From: Anoxynatronum buryatiense
GTDB taxonomy: Bacteria > Bacillota > Clostridia > Peptostreptococcales > Tindalliaceae
DNA: 64,000 bases
Reading direction: 5' to 3'
Assembly: GCF_900182905.1 (NCBI RefSeq)
Contig: NZ_FXUF01000004.1
Location: 1 to 64,000, forward strand
Below the pieces are notes generated by a model, which was given only the letters and a program-made list of their open reading frames with translations, was not told the DNA's origin and made no database searches. The translations under genes and the position numbers were made by a program. Positions 51,895 through 61,653 of this stretch are shown here, piece by piece; within the stretch, counting starts at the first letter, position 1; every line of letters begins with the position of its first letter.

Positions 51895-52536
51895 ATGGCA
51901 ACTCCAGTACTGACACTGGTAACCCGGGATAAGATCCAGGGAATGACCGTCAAAGCTGCCCGTAAGGCAGGTAATATTCCTGGCGTGGTATACAGCAAAA
52001 GCATGGAGCCGAAATCCGTTTATGCCGACGAGCGTGAACTGAGACGCCTGATCGCAGAGTTCGGTACCAACCGTAAAATCACCCTGAATATTGGCGGAGA
52101 AAAAAGCTTCGGCATTATCAAGGAAATCCAGAAGGAAAACATGAAGAACCAGTTCATTCATTTGGATCTTCAAGCCCTGGATGAAAACGAAAAACTGAAG
52201 ATGACCTTTAACATCACTGTTCTGAACCGTGATGCCGTTGAACGCGGTGACCACGTGCTTCAGATTCAAGCCAATGAAGTTGACCTGCAAATGTTCCCCC
52301 GCCACATGCCCGAACACGTGGAAGTGGATGCGGCCCTGCTGCAGGATCAAGACAACATTACTTTTGCCGATCTGAACGTGGCCAGCGACGAGAACATTGA
52401 AATTCTCGGTGAAATGGAAACGGTTATTGGTACACTGGTTTACATTCAGCAGGCAGCTGAAGAAACCGAAGAAGGCGAAGAAGTGGATGCAGCGGCCGTT
52501 CCGGTTGTTGGCGAAGCTGATTCAGACGAAGAGTAA
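51895..52536 (+). CDS. ctc: 50S ribosomal protein L25/general stress protein CTC
   Basis: The 213-residue protein has an N-terminal L25 domain binding 5S rRNA (about 5-90) and a C-terminal TL5/CTC beta domain (about 95-185), with an acidic tail (EETEEGEEVDAAA). AAAGGAGAG precedes the ATG. A hairpin terminator follows. Confidence 0.94.
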   Translation: MATPVLTLVTRDKIQGMTVKAARKAGNIPGVVYSKSMEPKSVYADERELRRLIAEFGTNRKITLNIGGEKSFGIIKEIQKENMKNQFIHLDLQALDENEKLKMTFNITVLNRDAVERGDHVLQIQANEVDLQMFPRHMPEHVEVDAALLQDQDNITFADLNVASDENIEILGEMETVIGTLVYIQQAAEETEEGEEVDAAAVPVVGEADSDEE

Positions 52537-52569
52537 AACCAATCCTTCCAGTTTGCAAAGCATTACCCA

Positions 52570-52609
52570 GCCTTTCCGACGTGATTTTTCCGACGGAAAG
52601 GTTTTTTTT
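52570..52609 (+). terminator. terminator of the L25 gene
   Basis: The arms cctttccg and cggaaagg with a short inner pairing end in TTTTTTT. Confidence 0.85.
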
Positions 52610-52716
52610 ACAAAAATACCAAAAAAGTGATCCAAAAAAAAGGGTTTTTAACGTTGCATCGCGAAATGAGTATTCATGTGAACCTTCATCTTTGAAGCAA
52701 AGAAGGATGTGTGAAC

Positions 52717-52953
52717 ATGAAACGAAAAGTGATTCCCTTCAAAAAAAAATGCACATGCACCCGGCAAGGCCATTCATCAACAGCGCAAACCAGATGCGAA
52801 GCCGTTTCTTCTGTTGAGCAGAAAGTATCCGGCGATAACCGGGGGTGCCTGGCCGGCTACCTCAAAGAAGAGGCTGAAAGGGTTCGCACCATGGCCCTGC
52901 TGATGGAGGTGGCAGAAACCATTTGCCGGGAAGAAAAAGAAGATGACAAATGA
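52717..52953 (+). CDS. small hypothetical protein
   Basis: The 78-residue frame starts at ATG 52717, 7 bp after AAGGATG. It is Lys/Cys-rich at the N-terminus (KKKCTCTRQ) and acidic-helical at the C-terminus (RTMALLMEVAETICREEKEDD). A run of nine A residues in the DNA (52742-52750) is a possible slippage site. No family recognised. Confidence 0.5.
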   Translation: MKRKVIPFKKKCTCTRQGHSSTAQTRCEAVSSVEQKVSGDNRGCLAGYLKEEAERVRTMALLMEVAETICREEKEDDK

Positions 52954-53086
52954 AAACGATTGGAAGAACAAGAAAAGCAGTTTCAGAGCAGTGGTTCTGA
53001 AGCTGCTTTTCTGAATGAGACAGCTATTCGCAAGAATCGGGTATGAGCAGGGCAAAACAATAAACAGGGTGAAAAGAGGGCTTCAT

Positions 53087-53914
53087 ATGCAGTTTTCCAT
53101 CGGACAGGTTTCCCGCATGTTTGGTTTTACCAGGCAGGCAGTGCGGTTTTATGAAGAAAAAGGGTTAATTAAGCCAGTCAAAGATGCTGTTGGACGGCGC
53201 TATTATGATGAAAACGCCATTGCCCGCCTGATTAGTGCCCGCAAATATCTGGCCATGGGTTACCAGATCAGTGAAGTGGTAAAACAGTTTTCTGCCTCCA
53301 CGCCGGAAAGCATTGCAGAAACCCTGGATCGGAAATATGCTGAAACCAACGAAAAAATTCAACACCTGATGATGGTCGCTGCCACCATTGATGAATACCG
53401 GGGAAAAATAAGAGCACTGCCGGAGCTCATGGGAAAATTTGTGGTCCGTCAGTCACCACCCCTGGCTTTTTTCTACAGCCAGCCGGACAATGTGCTGCAG
53501 GAAGATTTGGTGCCAGATACCATGGTCTGGGTAGACGCGCTGCCGGTCTCAAAGATCACCGCTTTTTATGACGGGAGGCAGATGCAGGCGCATCTAACCA
53601 TGAAGCGGAAACACAAAGGATTTTCCATCGACTTGCACCAGGCCGGTGGGTATGGCCTATTAACACTGAAAACCACCCAGTGCATTTCTGAAAGACTCTG
53701 TGCCCATACCGTGCTGGCGGTAAGAAGCGAAGAAATTGCCTCTTTGAACGTTGCCGATGAAACCCTCTCGTTTCTTTCCAATGCAGGCCTGGAAATGGAT
53801 GGTGACCCTTGGGGGCAGATCATTTTTTCAGACAGCAATCAAGATAAACCCCATGAAGTGAAGCCTTACAGACAGTACATTGATCTTTGGCTGCCTGTCA
53901 AAAAAATAGAGTAG
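53087..53914 (+). CDS. MerR-family activator of the adjacent reductase
   Basis: The 275-residue protein opens with a MerR winged helix (SIGQVSRMFGFTRQAVRFYEEKGLIKPV, then RRYYDENA), has a dimerisation helix (about 75-120) and a C-terminal effector domain ending YRQYIDLWLPVKK, like BmrR/GyrI sensors. The start at 53087 follows AGAGGG; an in-frame ATG 72 bp upstream lacks a site. Immediately downstream is a 19-bp-spacer promoter and a surface reductase gene, its evident target. It is a diverged paralogue of the MerR at 5266, in the same genetic arrangement. Confidence 0.9.
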   Translation: MQFSIGQVSRMFGFTRQAVRFYEEKGLIKPVKDAVGRRYYDENAIARLISARKYLAMGYQISEVVKQFSASTPESIAETLDRKYAETNEKIQHLMMVAATIDEYRGKIRALPELMGKFVVRQSPPLAFFYSQPDNVLQEDLVPDTMVWVDALPVSKITAFYDGRQMQAHLTMKRKHKGFSIDLHQAGGYGLLTLKTTQCISERLCAHTVLAVRSEEIASLNVADETLSFLSNAGLEMDGDPWGQIIFSDSNQDKPHEVKPYRQYIDLWLPVKKIE

Positions 53915-53945
53915 AGCAGCATGAAAAAGATTTCCTCCCGAGGGG

Positions 53946-53976
53946 TTGCATGTCAAGTTACTTGATACCTTATACT
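53946..53976 (+). promoter_or_regulatory. MerR-type promoter of the third reductase
   Basis: TTGCAT (53946-53951) and TATACT (53971-53976) are separated by 19 bp. The spacer holds the dyad tgtcaag-N3-cttgata (53951-53967, six of seven pairs). Same geometry as the promoters at 4970-5000 and 6118-6148. Confidence 0.8.
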
Positions 53977-54028
53977 GTTAAGTGATTAACAAATACGCAA
54001 ACCCCAATCATAGAAGGAGGAGCAAGAA

Positions 54029-55978
54029 ATGAAACGCATGATGAAAACGATTTCTCTGTTTCTGGTGTTGTGTCTCTTAGGTTCTCTGGCGGGCTGCGGC
54101 CCGACTGGCGGTAGTCCGGCAGGAGAAGCGCCAGCTGACAATGCGGCAGATAATGGCATAATGATCACTCCCATGACCCCGGGAGAATACTTGGTGGAAG
54201 TCACAGGAATGAAACCCATGACAGTGAAGGTCACTTTGGGTGAAAAAGACATTCAGGCAGTGGAAGTGGTGACACATGAAGAAACACCTGGTGTTTCTGA
54301 TGCCGCTCTGGAAGAAATTCCAGCAGCCATTGTATCTGAGCAAAGCATTCGTGTCGATACCATTTCTGGTGCCACTATGACCAGCCAGGCCATCATTGAC
54401 GCGGTGCAACAGGCCATTGAAGAAGCCGGTGGCGTGGCAGATGAGTTTATGGTGACGGCAGCGGGCAAAGAGGCTGCATCAGAGAGTCGTCACGGCATGG
54501 GAAGCGCCCAGGTGCCGGAAAGCTGGGACATGACCTATGATGTGGTTGTGGTTGGCGGTGGCTTTGCCGGCTTGGCAGCGGCATACAGTGCAGTTGAAAA
54601 TGGCGCCGAAACCCTTCTCATCGACAAAATGCCGGTATTGGGAGGCAACTCCCAGATCAACGGGGGGGTATATGCCTCTTACACCAGCAACATTGCCGAC
54701 GATATGTATGCCAAGCTGGGACTGGAACCTGATACGGCAGAAAAGCATATCGAAGACACCATCATCGGCGGCGATTATATGGGTGACGTGAAGCTGGTAC
54801 GCAACCTGGTTTATGGAGCTCCCTTCTTTCTCAATATGATGCTTGACAACGGCCTGGAAGTGCGGGAATCCATCACACGCCCCGGCGGCCATTACGGATA
54901 CCGCACCTACACCACCATTAACGGCGTGGGAGCCGATATCGTACAGGTGCAGAAAAAAATGCTGGAAGCCACTGATGCCACCATCATGCTGAACACAAAA
55001 ATGACCCGAATCTTCCGTGAAGGCGGCGAAGCGGGCCGGGTTGTGGGCATTGAAGTGGAAACCAAGGACGGTGTGAAAACCGTTAAGGCAGAGAATGGCG
55101 TGATTCTGGCCACCGGCGGTTTCAGTGGCAATGTGGAAATGCGCTCCAAGCATGTGCCGGCTCTAACGGCTGACATTCCCACCACCAACCATGTGGGCGC
55201 TACTGGTGAAGGCATTATCATGGCCCAGGAAGTGGGTGCCAACACCATTCAAATGTCATATATTCAATTGTATCCCTTTGCCAATCCCAATAATGGTGTG
55301 CTGGATGCCTATGCGGTGATTCCCTTCAGCGGCCCCAGCTCCGGAATTGTGTATGTGGATGAAAACGGTCAGCGCTATGTGAACGAAGGAGAGCGCAGAG
55401 ATGTGTGCTCCAGGGCAGCTCAGGAAAGCGGCGGTTTTCCCACCTTCTCCATCTTCGGTCAGGAAATTGTTGACAAAGGTGGATTTATAGCCGAAACGCA
55501 GCTGACCAACGGCATGAAAGATGACCGCATCTTTAAAGCCGACAGCCTTGAAGAACTGGCACAAATCATTAGTGATCATCAATACGCCGGCAACACCATA
55601 AATATGACAGGACAAACCCTGAAAGAAACCATTCAGCGCCATAATGAGTTTGTTGAAAATGGCAGTGACCCTGAATTCGGAAAAGTGATTGATAAAGGCG
55701 TTATGATGAAAATCGATAAAGGCCCTTACTATGCCATTCCCCAATGGCCATCCGTGCACCATACCATGGGCGGTCTGACCATCACAGAACGAACAGAAGT
55801 GCAAGACATCTGGGGCGAAGTGATTCCCGGCCTGTATGCTGCCGGAGAAGTTACCGGCGGGGTTCATGGAACCAACCGTCTGGGCTCCAATGCAATTCCA
55901 GATGCCGCCGTGCACGGCTATATTGCCGGTCAGGTGGCTGTCACAGGCAACGTGCCTGACTTTGTTCCAAAACAATAA
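54029..55978 (+). CDS. surface-anchored FMN/FAD reductase (fumarate-reductase family)
   Basis: The 649-residue lipoprotein has lipobox LAGC (Cys23), an FMN domain with attachment motif DTISGAT (110-116) and a FAD domain (GGGFAG, 176-181) ending with HHTMGGLTI and GLYAAGEVTGGVHG. It is closer in length and motifs to the fumarate/urocanate-reductase type than the other two. Substrate unknown. GAAGGAGGAG precedes the ATG. Monocistronic, expressed from a MerR-type promoter; no electron-donor or ApbE gene is adjacent. Confidence 0.9.
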   Translation: MKRMMKTISLFLVLCLLGSLAGCGPTGGSPAGEAPADNAADNGIMITPMTPGEYLVEVTGMKPMTVKVTLGEKDIQAVEVVTHEETPGVSDAALEEIPAAIVSEQSIRVDTISGATMTSQAIIDAVQQAIEEAGGVADEFMVTAAGKEAASESRHGMGSAQVPESWDMTYDVVVVGGGFAGLAAAYSAVENGAETLLIDKMPVLGGNSQINGGVYASYTSNIADDMYAKLGLEPDTAEKHIEDTIIGGDYMGDVKLVRNLVYGAPFFLNMMLDNGLEVRESITRPGGHYGYRTYTTINGVGADIVQVQKKMLEATDATIMLNTKMTRIFREGGEAGRVVGIEVETKDGVKTVKAENGVILATGGFSGNVEMRSKHVPALTADIPTTNHVGATGEGIIMAQEVGANTIQMSYIQLYPFANPNNGVLDAYAVIPFSGPSSGIVYVDENGQRYVNEGERRDVCSRAAQESGGFPTFSIFGQEIVDKGGFIAETQLTNGMKDDRIFKADSLEELAQIISDHQYAGNTINMTGQTLKETIQRHNEFVENGSDPEFGKVIDKGVMMKIDKGPYYAIPQWPSVHHTMGGLTITERTEVQDIWGEVIPGLYAAGEVTGGVHGTNRLGSNAIPDAAVHGYIAGQVAVTGNVPDFVPKQ

Positions 55979-56207
55979 CATTAAAGGATGCTAGACGACT
56001 CTAAAAACATAACCATATAAGGATAATTCTTGGAAGTCTGCCCGGTGATGGACAGGCTTCTTTGATTTGGAAATCAAAAAGTCAATAACGCTGAATGATG
56101 GGGGAATACCGAACCTATCAAAGAAAGATGCGTCAGAAAGACCCAAAAGCATTGACGACAGCACTCAAAAAAGGTACAATCACTTAATAAAGAACGGAGG
56201 GTCTTTA

Positions 56208-56807
56208 ATGCAGGTTTTGAAAGAAGACGTGCGGGAGAATATCCTGGCAGCGGCTAAAAAACTGTTTCTCAGCAAAGGATTTGAAGGCGCCTCCATGAGT
56301 ATGATTGCCAAAGAAGCCGGGGTGAGCAAAAGCAATCTGTATAATTACTTCCCGGCGAAAGAAGCGCTTTTTCAGGCATTGGTGCAAACGGCCCTTGCCC
56401 AGATCACCCAGATGATGCAGGTGATCTTTGACCATTCTTCAGAAGGGTTTGATCCCAAGGCATTTTCCCAGCGAACAGCCAAAGCCCTCACCGTCGTGCT
56501 GGTGGCCTTTCGGGAAGAAATTCTGCTGCTGACAGATGCTTCCGCAGGCACAGCCTTTGAAAAAACAAAAGAAGGAATCATTCAGCAGCTGCAGGCCCAT
56601 TCCCTCCATGAATTCCAGCATTTTCAGATTGAGACCAAGGAAGACCAGTCGTTTTTTATCCACTATGTGAATGCCAGCTTTGTGGAAGGGCTGGTGGAGG
56701 TGCTGCGCCATTACCAGAACGATGAATGGGTTGCCAGAAACGTTGAAATGCTGACTGCTTATTATATCCACGGTTACTATTTTTTCTTTGCTGATACCCT
56801 CAGCTAA
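56208..56807 (+). CDS. TetR-family regulator of the efflux locus
   Basis: The 199-residue protein has a TetR helix-turn-helix (about 8-55; LFLSKGFEGASMSMIAKEAGVSKSNLY fold) and an all-helical ligand domain. The ATG at 56208 follows GGAGGG; the longer frame has no site. It precedes an HlyD-RND pair, so it likely represses efflux. A candidate operator gacc...ggtc pattern lies at about 56816-56841 between the two genes. Confidence 0.88.
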   Translation: MQVLKEDVRENILAAAKKLFLSKGFEGASMSMIAKEAGVSKSNLYNYFPAKEALFQALVQTALAQITQMMQVIFDHSSEGFDPKAFSQRTAKALTVVLVAFREEILLLTDASAGTAFEKTKEGIIQQLQAHSLHEFQHFQIETKEDQSFFIHYVNASFVEGLVEVLRHYQNDEWVARNVEMLTAYYIHGYYFFFADTLS

Positions 56808-56967
56808 TTTTTTTTGGACCAATAAAGTCTAATCGGTCGTTATTGAAGTGTGCCAGTGGCAGTTGCTGTTTCTATCGCCCAGAAAGAAGGAAGAGCTGCC
56901 GCAAAAGGCCGGCAGCCGGGCAGGTTGAAATGTGAAAAGATCGCATTACAGGAAGGAGTTATTGCAA

Positions 56968-58452
56968 ATGGAAATGAAAAAAGAAGTGCGTTTAGCTGGG
57001 AATGAAAGCAGTGGATGGTCGATCGCTGCTGCTCAACTTGAAAAAGACATTAAAGCCGGAGAAAAAGCTGCGTTGGAGACCCACATTTCAATGAAACCGC
57101 CTCTCCAGAAAAAAAGAGGGAGTTCACTTGCTAAGGTGTTGCTGACCATGCTGCTCACCGTTGGAATGACGGCTGGTCTTGTGGGGTGCAGCCTGACCGG
57201 AGCCGAAGAAATCACCGAAAGTCCCGGCATTCCGGTGGAAGTGATGTCTCTGGTCATCGACCGGCAACAGATGGAAACCCGCTATACAGGTATCCTTGCG
57301 GCAGAGAAGGTGGTGACCCAGAGCTTTTCTTCCGGGGGAAAGGTGGAAACTCTTTTGGTTCAAACCGGTGACCGGGTGAAAGCAGGGGATCCGCTGGCCA
57401 GCCTGGAACAGCAATCCTTTCAACATGCCCTGAATGCTGCCGAAGCGCAGCTGTCAGCCGCCGAAGCCCAGTATCAGATGGCCTTGCAGGGAGGGCGGGA
57501 AGAAACCGCCGCCATGACTCAGGCGGAGGTCACCATGGCAGAGGAGAAGCTGGCTTATGTGACAGAGCAAACCCAACGGGCAACAACCCTTTATCAGCAG
57601 GGCGTCATTTCTCAGCAGGCATGGGAAGAAGCGGCATTGCTGGAAACGCAAACAGTTCTCGCCCTGGAGCAGGCCCGTTGGAAACTGGTCATGACGCAAG
57701 AGGGACTCCGGCCGGAGGAAGTGGAACAGCTGCGACAGCAGTATCTGGCCGCGGGTGCCGGCAGAGATGCGCTGGCAAAGCAGCTGGAGGATGTCACGTT
57801 AACAGCTGGCTTTGACGGTTATGTGGCCGGTGTGCATGTGGAGGCGGGAGAGGTGACAGGGGCCGGTATTCCGGTGGTGACACTGGCCTCGGAAGCATTG
57901 CGGGGAATAGTAGGACTCACCCGGGAAGACATGCAGCGGGTCAAGGTGGGTGACGCCGTAGAAGTGATGGCAGAAGGAAAGGTGTTTCCCGGAATCATTG
58001 CAGTGCTTCACCCCTTCCCCGATCCCCAGACCCGTACGTATACTGTAGAAATTGCGTTGGATGATTCTCTTATTCCAAGGGACCCCCTAACTGATGATTC
58101 CTTGAGTGAATCACCATTATTAGCCACTTCCTCTGCACCTGTTCCATCAACACCTTCAGTGGATTCATCCACAACATCCGTTTCTTGGCTGGTACCCGGT
58201 CAGGTGGTCACCGTGATTTTTCCCGGGGAAAGCCTCAGCGGCATTTGGGTGCCGGTGCAGTATGTGGCCAATGACGGCGAAGCTTATGTGTATCTGGTGG
58301 AAGACGGGCGGGCCCGGCGGCATGCGGTCACCCTTGACGTGATTCAGGAAGACCAGGTGCTGATCACCGGCGTGACCCCTGGTGCACTGCTGATCACCGA
58401 AGGGGCCGGTGGCGTGCGGGAAGGCGATGCCGTTGCCTGGCAAGAGCCTTAA
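56968..58452 (+). CDS. RND periplasmic adaptor (HlyD/MFP family)
   Basis: The 494-residue protein has a lipoprotein-like segment (LTVGMTAGLVGC) preceded by an unusually long hydrophilic N-terminus of about 60 residues. It then has a barrel-sandwich lipoyl domain (LVQTGDRVKAGDPLASLEQ), a helical hairpin rich in Gln/Ala, and a beta-barrel domain. A 33-residue Ser/Thr/Pro/Leu-rich insertion (about residues 365-400; SLSESPLLATSSAPVPSTPS) interrupts the barrel and differs in base use. Start at 56968 has AAGGAG; a later ATG (57091) would give a normal lipoprotein signal but a weak site. It links the RND pump to the outside. Confidence 0.88.
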   Translation: MEMKKEVRLAGNESSGWSIAAAQLEKDIKAGEKAALETHISMKPPLQKKRGSSLAKVLLTMLLTVGMTAGLVGCSLTGAEEITESPGIPVEVMSLVIDRQQMETRYTGILAAEKVVTQSFSSGGKVETLLVQTGDRVKAGDPLASLEQQSFQHALNAAEAQLSAAEAQYQMALQGGREETAAMTQAEVTMAEEKLAYVTEQTQRATTLYQQGVISQQAWEEAALLETQTVLALEQARWKLVMTQEGLRPEEVEQLRQQYLAAGAGRDALAKQLEDVTLTAGFDGYVAGVHVEAGEVTGAGIPVVTLASEALRGIVGLTREDMQRVKVGDAVEVMAEGKVFPGIIAVLHPFPDPQTRTYTVEIALDDSLIPRDPLTDDSLSESPLLATSSAPVPSTPSVDSSTTSVSWLVPGQVVTVIFPGESLSGIWVPVQYVANDGEAYVYLVEDGRARRHAVTLDVIQEDQVLITGVTPGALLITEGAGGVREGDAVAWQEP

Positions 58453-58523
58453 AGTTCGAATTTCTCCCAGCAGAATTTTATTGATTCTCATTAATGTGAA
58501 CTGAAATTGGTACAGGAGGCACA

Positions 58524-61500
58524 ATGATGCAACGATTGATAGAAACAGCGGTAAAACAGCGGCGGATCGTCCTGTTTCTGGCGGCGGCAACGGCCCTCTT
58601 CGGGCTGTTCAGCTATCAAATGCTGCCCAAACAGGAAAATCCCATGATCAAAATCAACGCAGCCATGGTCACCACCCATTATCCGGGAGCCACCCCGGAA
58701 GAAGTGGAATCCCTGATTACCAGGGAAATTGAAGACGTTCTTTCAGAGATGGATGACTTGAAACAGCTTTTTTCTGACTCGGCGGCAGGCCTCTCAGTGG
58801 TCTTCGCCATTTATGAAGATGATGCAGATATCGATAAGGCCAATCAACAGGTGCGTGAAAAGCTGGAAAATGTGAGAGGCAGGCTTCCTGAGGGCAGCAT
58901 GGAACCGGCGGTTGCCACCAATCTGGGAGAATCTGCCGGGTTTATGATCAGTTTATCCGGCAGCAGCTACAACAATGAGCAGCTCACCGCATTTGGAGAA
59001 ACAATGGAAGCCGCCCTGCGGGGAATCAACGGCCTCTACAAAACAACCATGCTGGGAACCGTGGAAAAGCAAGTCACAGTGGAAATTAAGCAGGCAGAAC
59101 TGAACCAGGTGGGGCTTTCTCTCCGGGAGCTTAACGAACTGTTATGGGTGCAGCAACTGGAAATGCCGGCGGGCAGTCTTCCCTACGACGCAGGCCCCCT
59201 GACGGTGACCACCGAAACGGCCTATGGAACGGTGGCAGATGTGGCCGGCCAGGTGGTGGCAGTTTCCCGGGAGATGGGAAGCTTGATGAAACTGAAAGAC
59301 TTGGCCAGGGTGGAAATGGCATATGAGGAAGATGCAGCCAGAATCCTCCAGGGTGAGGCGCCGGCAGTGCTGCTGGCCGGCTATTTTCGCGAAGATCAAA
59401 ACATGATTCCCGTGGGAAAAGAGGTGCGGCAACAACTGGCAGCAGTGGCAGAGCAGCTGCCGCCGGATCTGGTGATCACCGAAGTGACCTTTCAGCCCCA
59501 GGACGTGGAGCGGAGCATGACCCACTTCATTGGCAGTCTGCTGATGGGCATGGGACTGGTCATGGTGATGATATTGATGGGCATGGGCTTGCGCAATGCC
59601 CTGGTGGTATCCGCAGGCATTCCCCTGGCGGTGCTGGGCACCTTTTCACTTATGGGAATCACAGCCATCACCTTTCAAAGTGTGTCTCTGGCAGGGTTGA
59701 TGATTGCCCTGGGGATGATTGTGGATAACAATATTGTCATCAGCGATGCCATTCAGAACCGCTTTGACCAAGGGGCCGATAGAGAAACCGCCGCCATTGA
59801 AGCCGTTGGGGAGATCGCCATCCCTGTGTTCACTTCCACCCTCACCACCATGGCGGCTTTCCTGCCCCTGATGTTCATCTCCGGCGAGGTGGGTCAGTTC
59901 ATGGAAAGCCTGCCCCGGGTGGTGATGTTCGCGCTCATGGCATCCTTTCTGACCGCAATACTGGTAACGCCGGCATTCATGACGATGATGATGACGCCCA
60001 GAAAGCAGCGTTTCAGCGATGAAGTGCTGGCAAAAGGCAGCCGCTTTTTTGTCCGGCTGCTGCAAAAATCCGCCCGTCGAAAAGGGTGGGTGCTGCTGGC
60101 CGTCGGCGGCTTCTTTCTTCTCACCATGGCAGGGGTGGTTCCCCGTCTGCCACTGGCCTTCTTTCCAAAAGCCGACAAAGAAGTGCTCTATGTGGAAACC
60201 TATGTGGAACGGGCGGGAGACATCGAAAAAACAGAAGTTATCGCCCGGCAGATCAATGCACTGCTGGAAGCAGAACCGGAAGTGGTGCAGGTAACCACCG
60301 GTGTGGGCACGCCTCTGCTGAAGTTCTACACCACCATGATGCCGGTGGCCCCACAGCCAGAACTAACCCGGGCCATTGTCACCTTTGATCTTGACCGGAG
60401 CCAGCGGTTTACGACAAAAGATCAGTTGGCCATGCATCTGCAGGATCAGCTGGATGCCCGGGTGGCAGGTGCAAGGGCAACGGTAAGACTATTGGAGCTG
60501 TCTGATCCTGCCTCTCCGGTGACCATCCGCCTGCGGGGAGAAAATTTAAACCAGCTGAAACACGTCGCCATGGAAGTGGAGCAGGCGCTGAAAAAGCTGC
60601 CGGGCACCATGAACGTGGCCAGTAATGCCAGTGACAGTGTCTACCAGTACCAGGTGACTGTGGCGGGAGATCAGGCGGCACTGGCAGGGTTGATGCATGC
60701 CGATGTTCAACAGGAAGTGAGCCTGGCCCTCTTCGGCAGTCGGCGCGCTGTTTTACGTCAGGAAGGCAAAGCCTATGATATTCAGGTAAAAAGTGACATA
60801 GCCACCGTGGCAGATCTGGAGCAAATGGGCATCAAATCAAGCATAACGGGAGAAAAAGTGCCTCTGGCCCAGGTGGCAGAAGTGAAACTGGTGCCACAAA
60901 TAGAGCGCATCAGCCGCTTTAACCAGGAACGAAGCCTGGTGGTTACCAGTGATATCCGCCCCGGCTACAGCGCTGTGGCAGTGAGCAATGCCCTGGAAGA
61001 ACAGATGAAAAACGGGTGGGATCCCCGGGGGGTGACTGTCTCCTTTGAGGGAGAGCGGGAAGATATCGATAACAATTTTTCCCACATGGGCATCCTGGGA
61101 TTCTTTACCCTGTGCCTGATTTATGCCATTCTACTCGTAGAATTCAAGTCCTTTCGAGATCCGTTGCTGATCCTTTTCACCGTTCCCCTGTCAATGACCG
61201 GGTCTGTTCTGGGACTGTGGCTGCTGAAGCAACCCCTCTCCCTCACTGCACTGCTGGGCGTCATCAGTCTCATGGGAATTGTGGTGAATAACGCCATTCT
61301 CCTAATGGATCACATCAAAGGAAGCCGTTGCCAGGGTAAAAAGGCTGAAGAAGCCTGCTATGATGCCGTGCATGTGCGGTTTCGCCCCATTGTTCTCAGC
61401 ACAATCACCACCATCATGGGACTCATGCCCCTGGCCCTGTCATCCAGTGAACTTTTCAGGCCCATGGCCATCGCCCTCATCAGCGGTCTGTTGGTGGCCA

Positions 61501-61586
61501 CCCTGCTGACCCTGGTGGTGATTCCCCTGCTGTACCAATGGATGGAAGAACGGTTTAATGGGTGGAAGAGCGGTTTGCCGGAATGA
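58524..61586 (+). CDS. RND-family efflux pump (AcrB/MexF-like)
   Basis: The 1020-residue protein has the 12-helix RND layout with two large extracytoplasmic loops after helices 1 and 7. It contains the TM4 proton-relay-like AGLMIALGMIVDNNIVISDAI (acidic pair) and a matching VISLMGIVVNNAILLMDHI in the second half. The family exports drugs, detergents or lipids. In a Gram-positive it acts with the HlyD protein across the cell wall. AGGAGG precedes the ATG. Follows the adaptor by 71 bp. Confidence 0.93.
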   Translation: MMQRLIETAVKQRRIVLFLAAATALFGLFSYQMLPKQENPMIKINAAMVTTHYPGATPEEVESLITREIEDVLSEMDDLKQLFSDSAAGLSVVFAIYEDDADIDKANQQVREKLENVRGRLPEGSMEPAVATNLGESAGFMISLSGSSYNNEQLTAFGETMEAALRGINGLYKTTMLGTVEKQVTVEIKQAELNQVGLSLRELNELLWVQQLEMPAGSLPYDAGPLTVTTETAYGTVADVAGQVVAVSREMGSLMKLKDLARVEMAYEEDAARILQGEAPAVLLAGYFREDQNMIPVGKEVRQQLAAVAEQLPPDLVITEVTFQPQDVERSMTHFIGSLLMGMGLVMVMILMGMGLRNALVVSAGIPLAVLGTFSLMGITAITFQSVSLAGLMIALGMIVDNNIVISDAIQNRFDQGADRETAAIEAVGEIAIPVFTSTLTTMAAFLPLMFISGEVGQFMESLPRVVMFALMASFLTAILVTPAFMTMMMTPRKQRFSDEVLAKGSRFFVRLLQKSARRKGWVLLAVGGFFLLTMAGVVPRLPLAFFPKADKEVLYVETYVERAGDIEKTEVIARQINALLEAEPEVVQVTTGVGTPLLKFYTTMMPVAPQPELTRAIVTFDLDRSQRFTTKDQLAMHLQDQLDARVAGARATVRLLELSDPASPVTIRLRGENLNQLKHVAMEVEQALKKLPGTMNVASNASDSVYQYQVTVAGDQAALAGLMHADVQQEVSLALFGSRRAVLRQEGKAYDIQVKSDIATVADLEQMGIKSSITGEKVPLAQVAEVKLVPQIERISRFNQERSLVVTSDIRPGYSAVAVSNALEEQMKNGWDPRGVTVSFEGEREDIDNNFSHMGILGFFTLCLIYAILLVEFKSFRDPLLILFTVPLSMTGSVLGLWLLKQPLSLTALLGVISLMGIVVNNAILLMDHIKGSRCQGKKAEEACYDAVHVRFRPIVLSTITTIMGLMPLALSSSELFRPMAIALISGLLVATLLTLVVIPLLYQWMEERFNGWKSGLPE

Positions 61587-61653
61587 TGAAAGCCTCCGTG
61601 CATGAAACATTTTAAGAGTAATATCCGTCTATGATATCGGAGGAGTTGTTATC

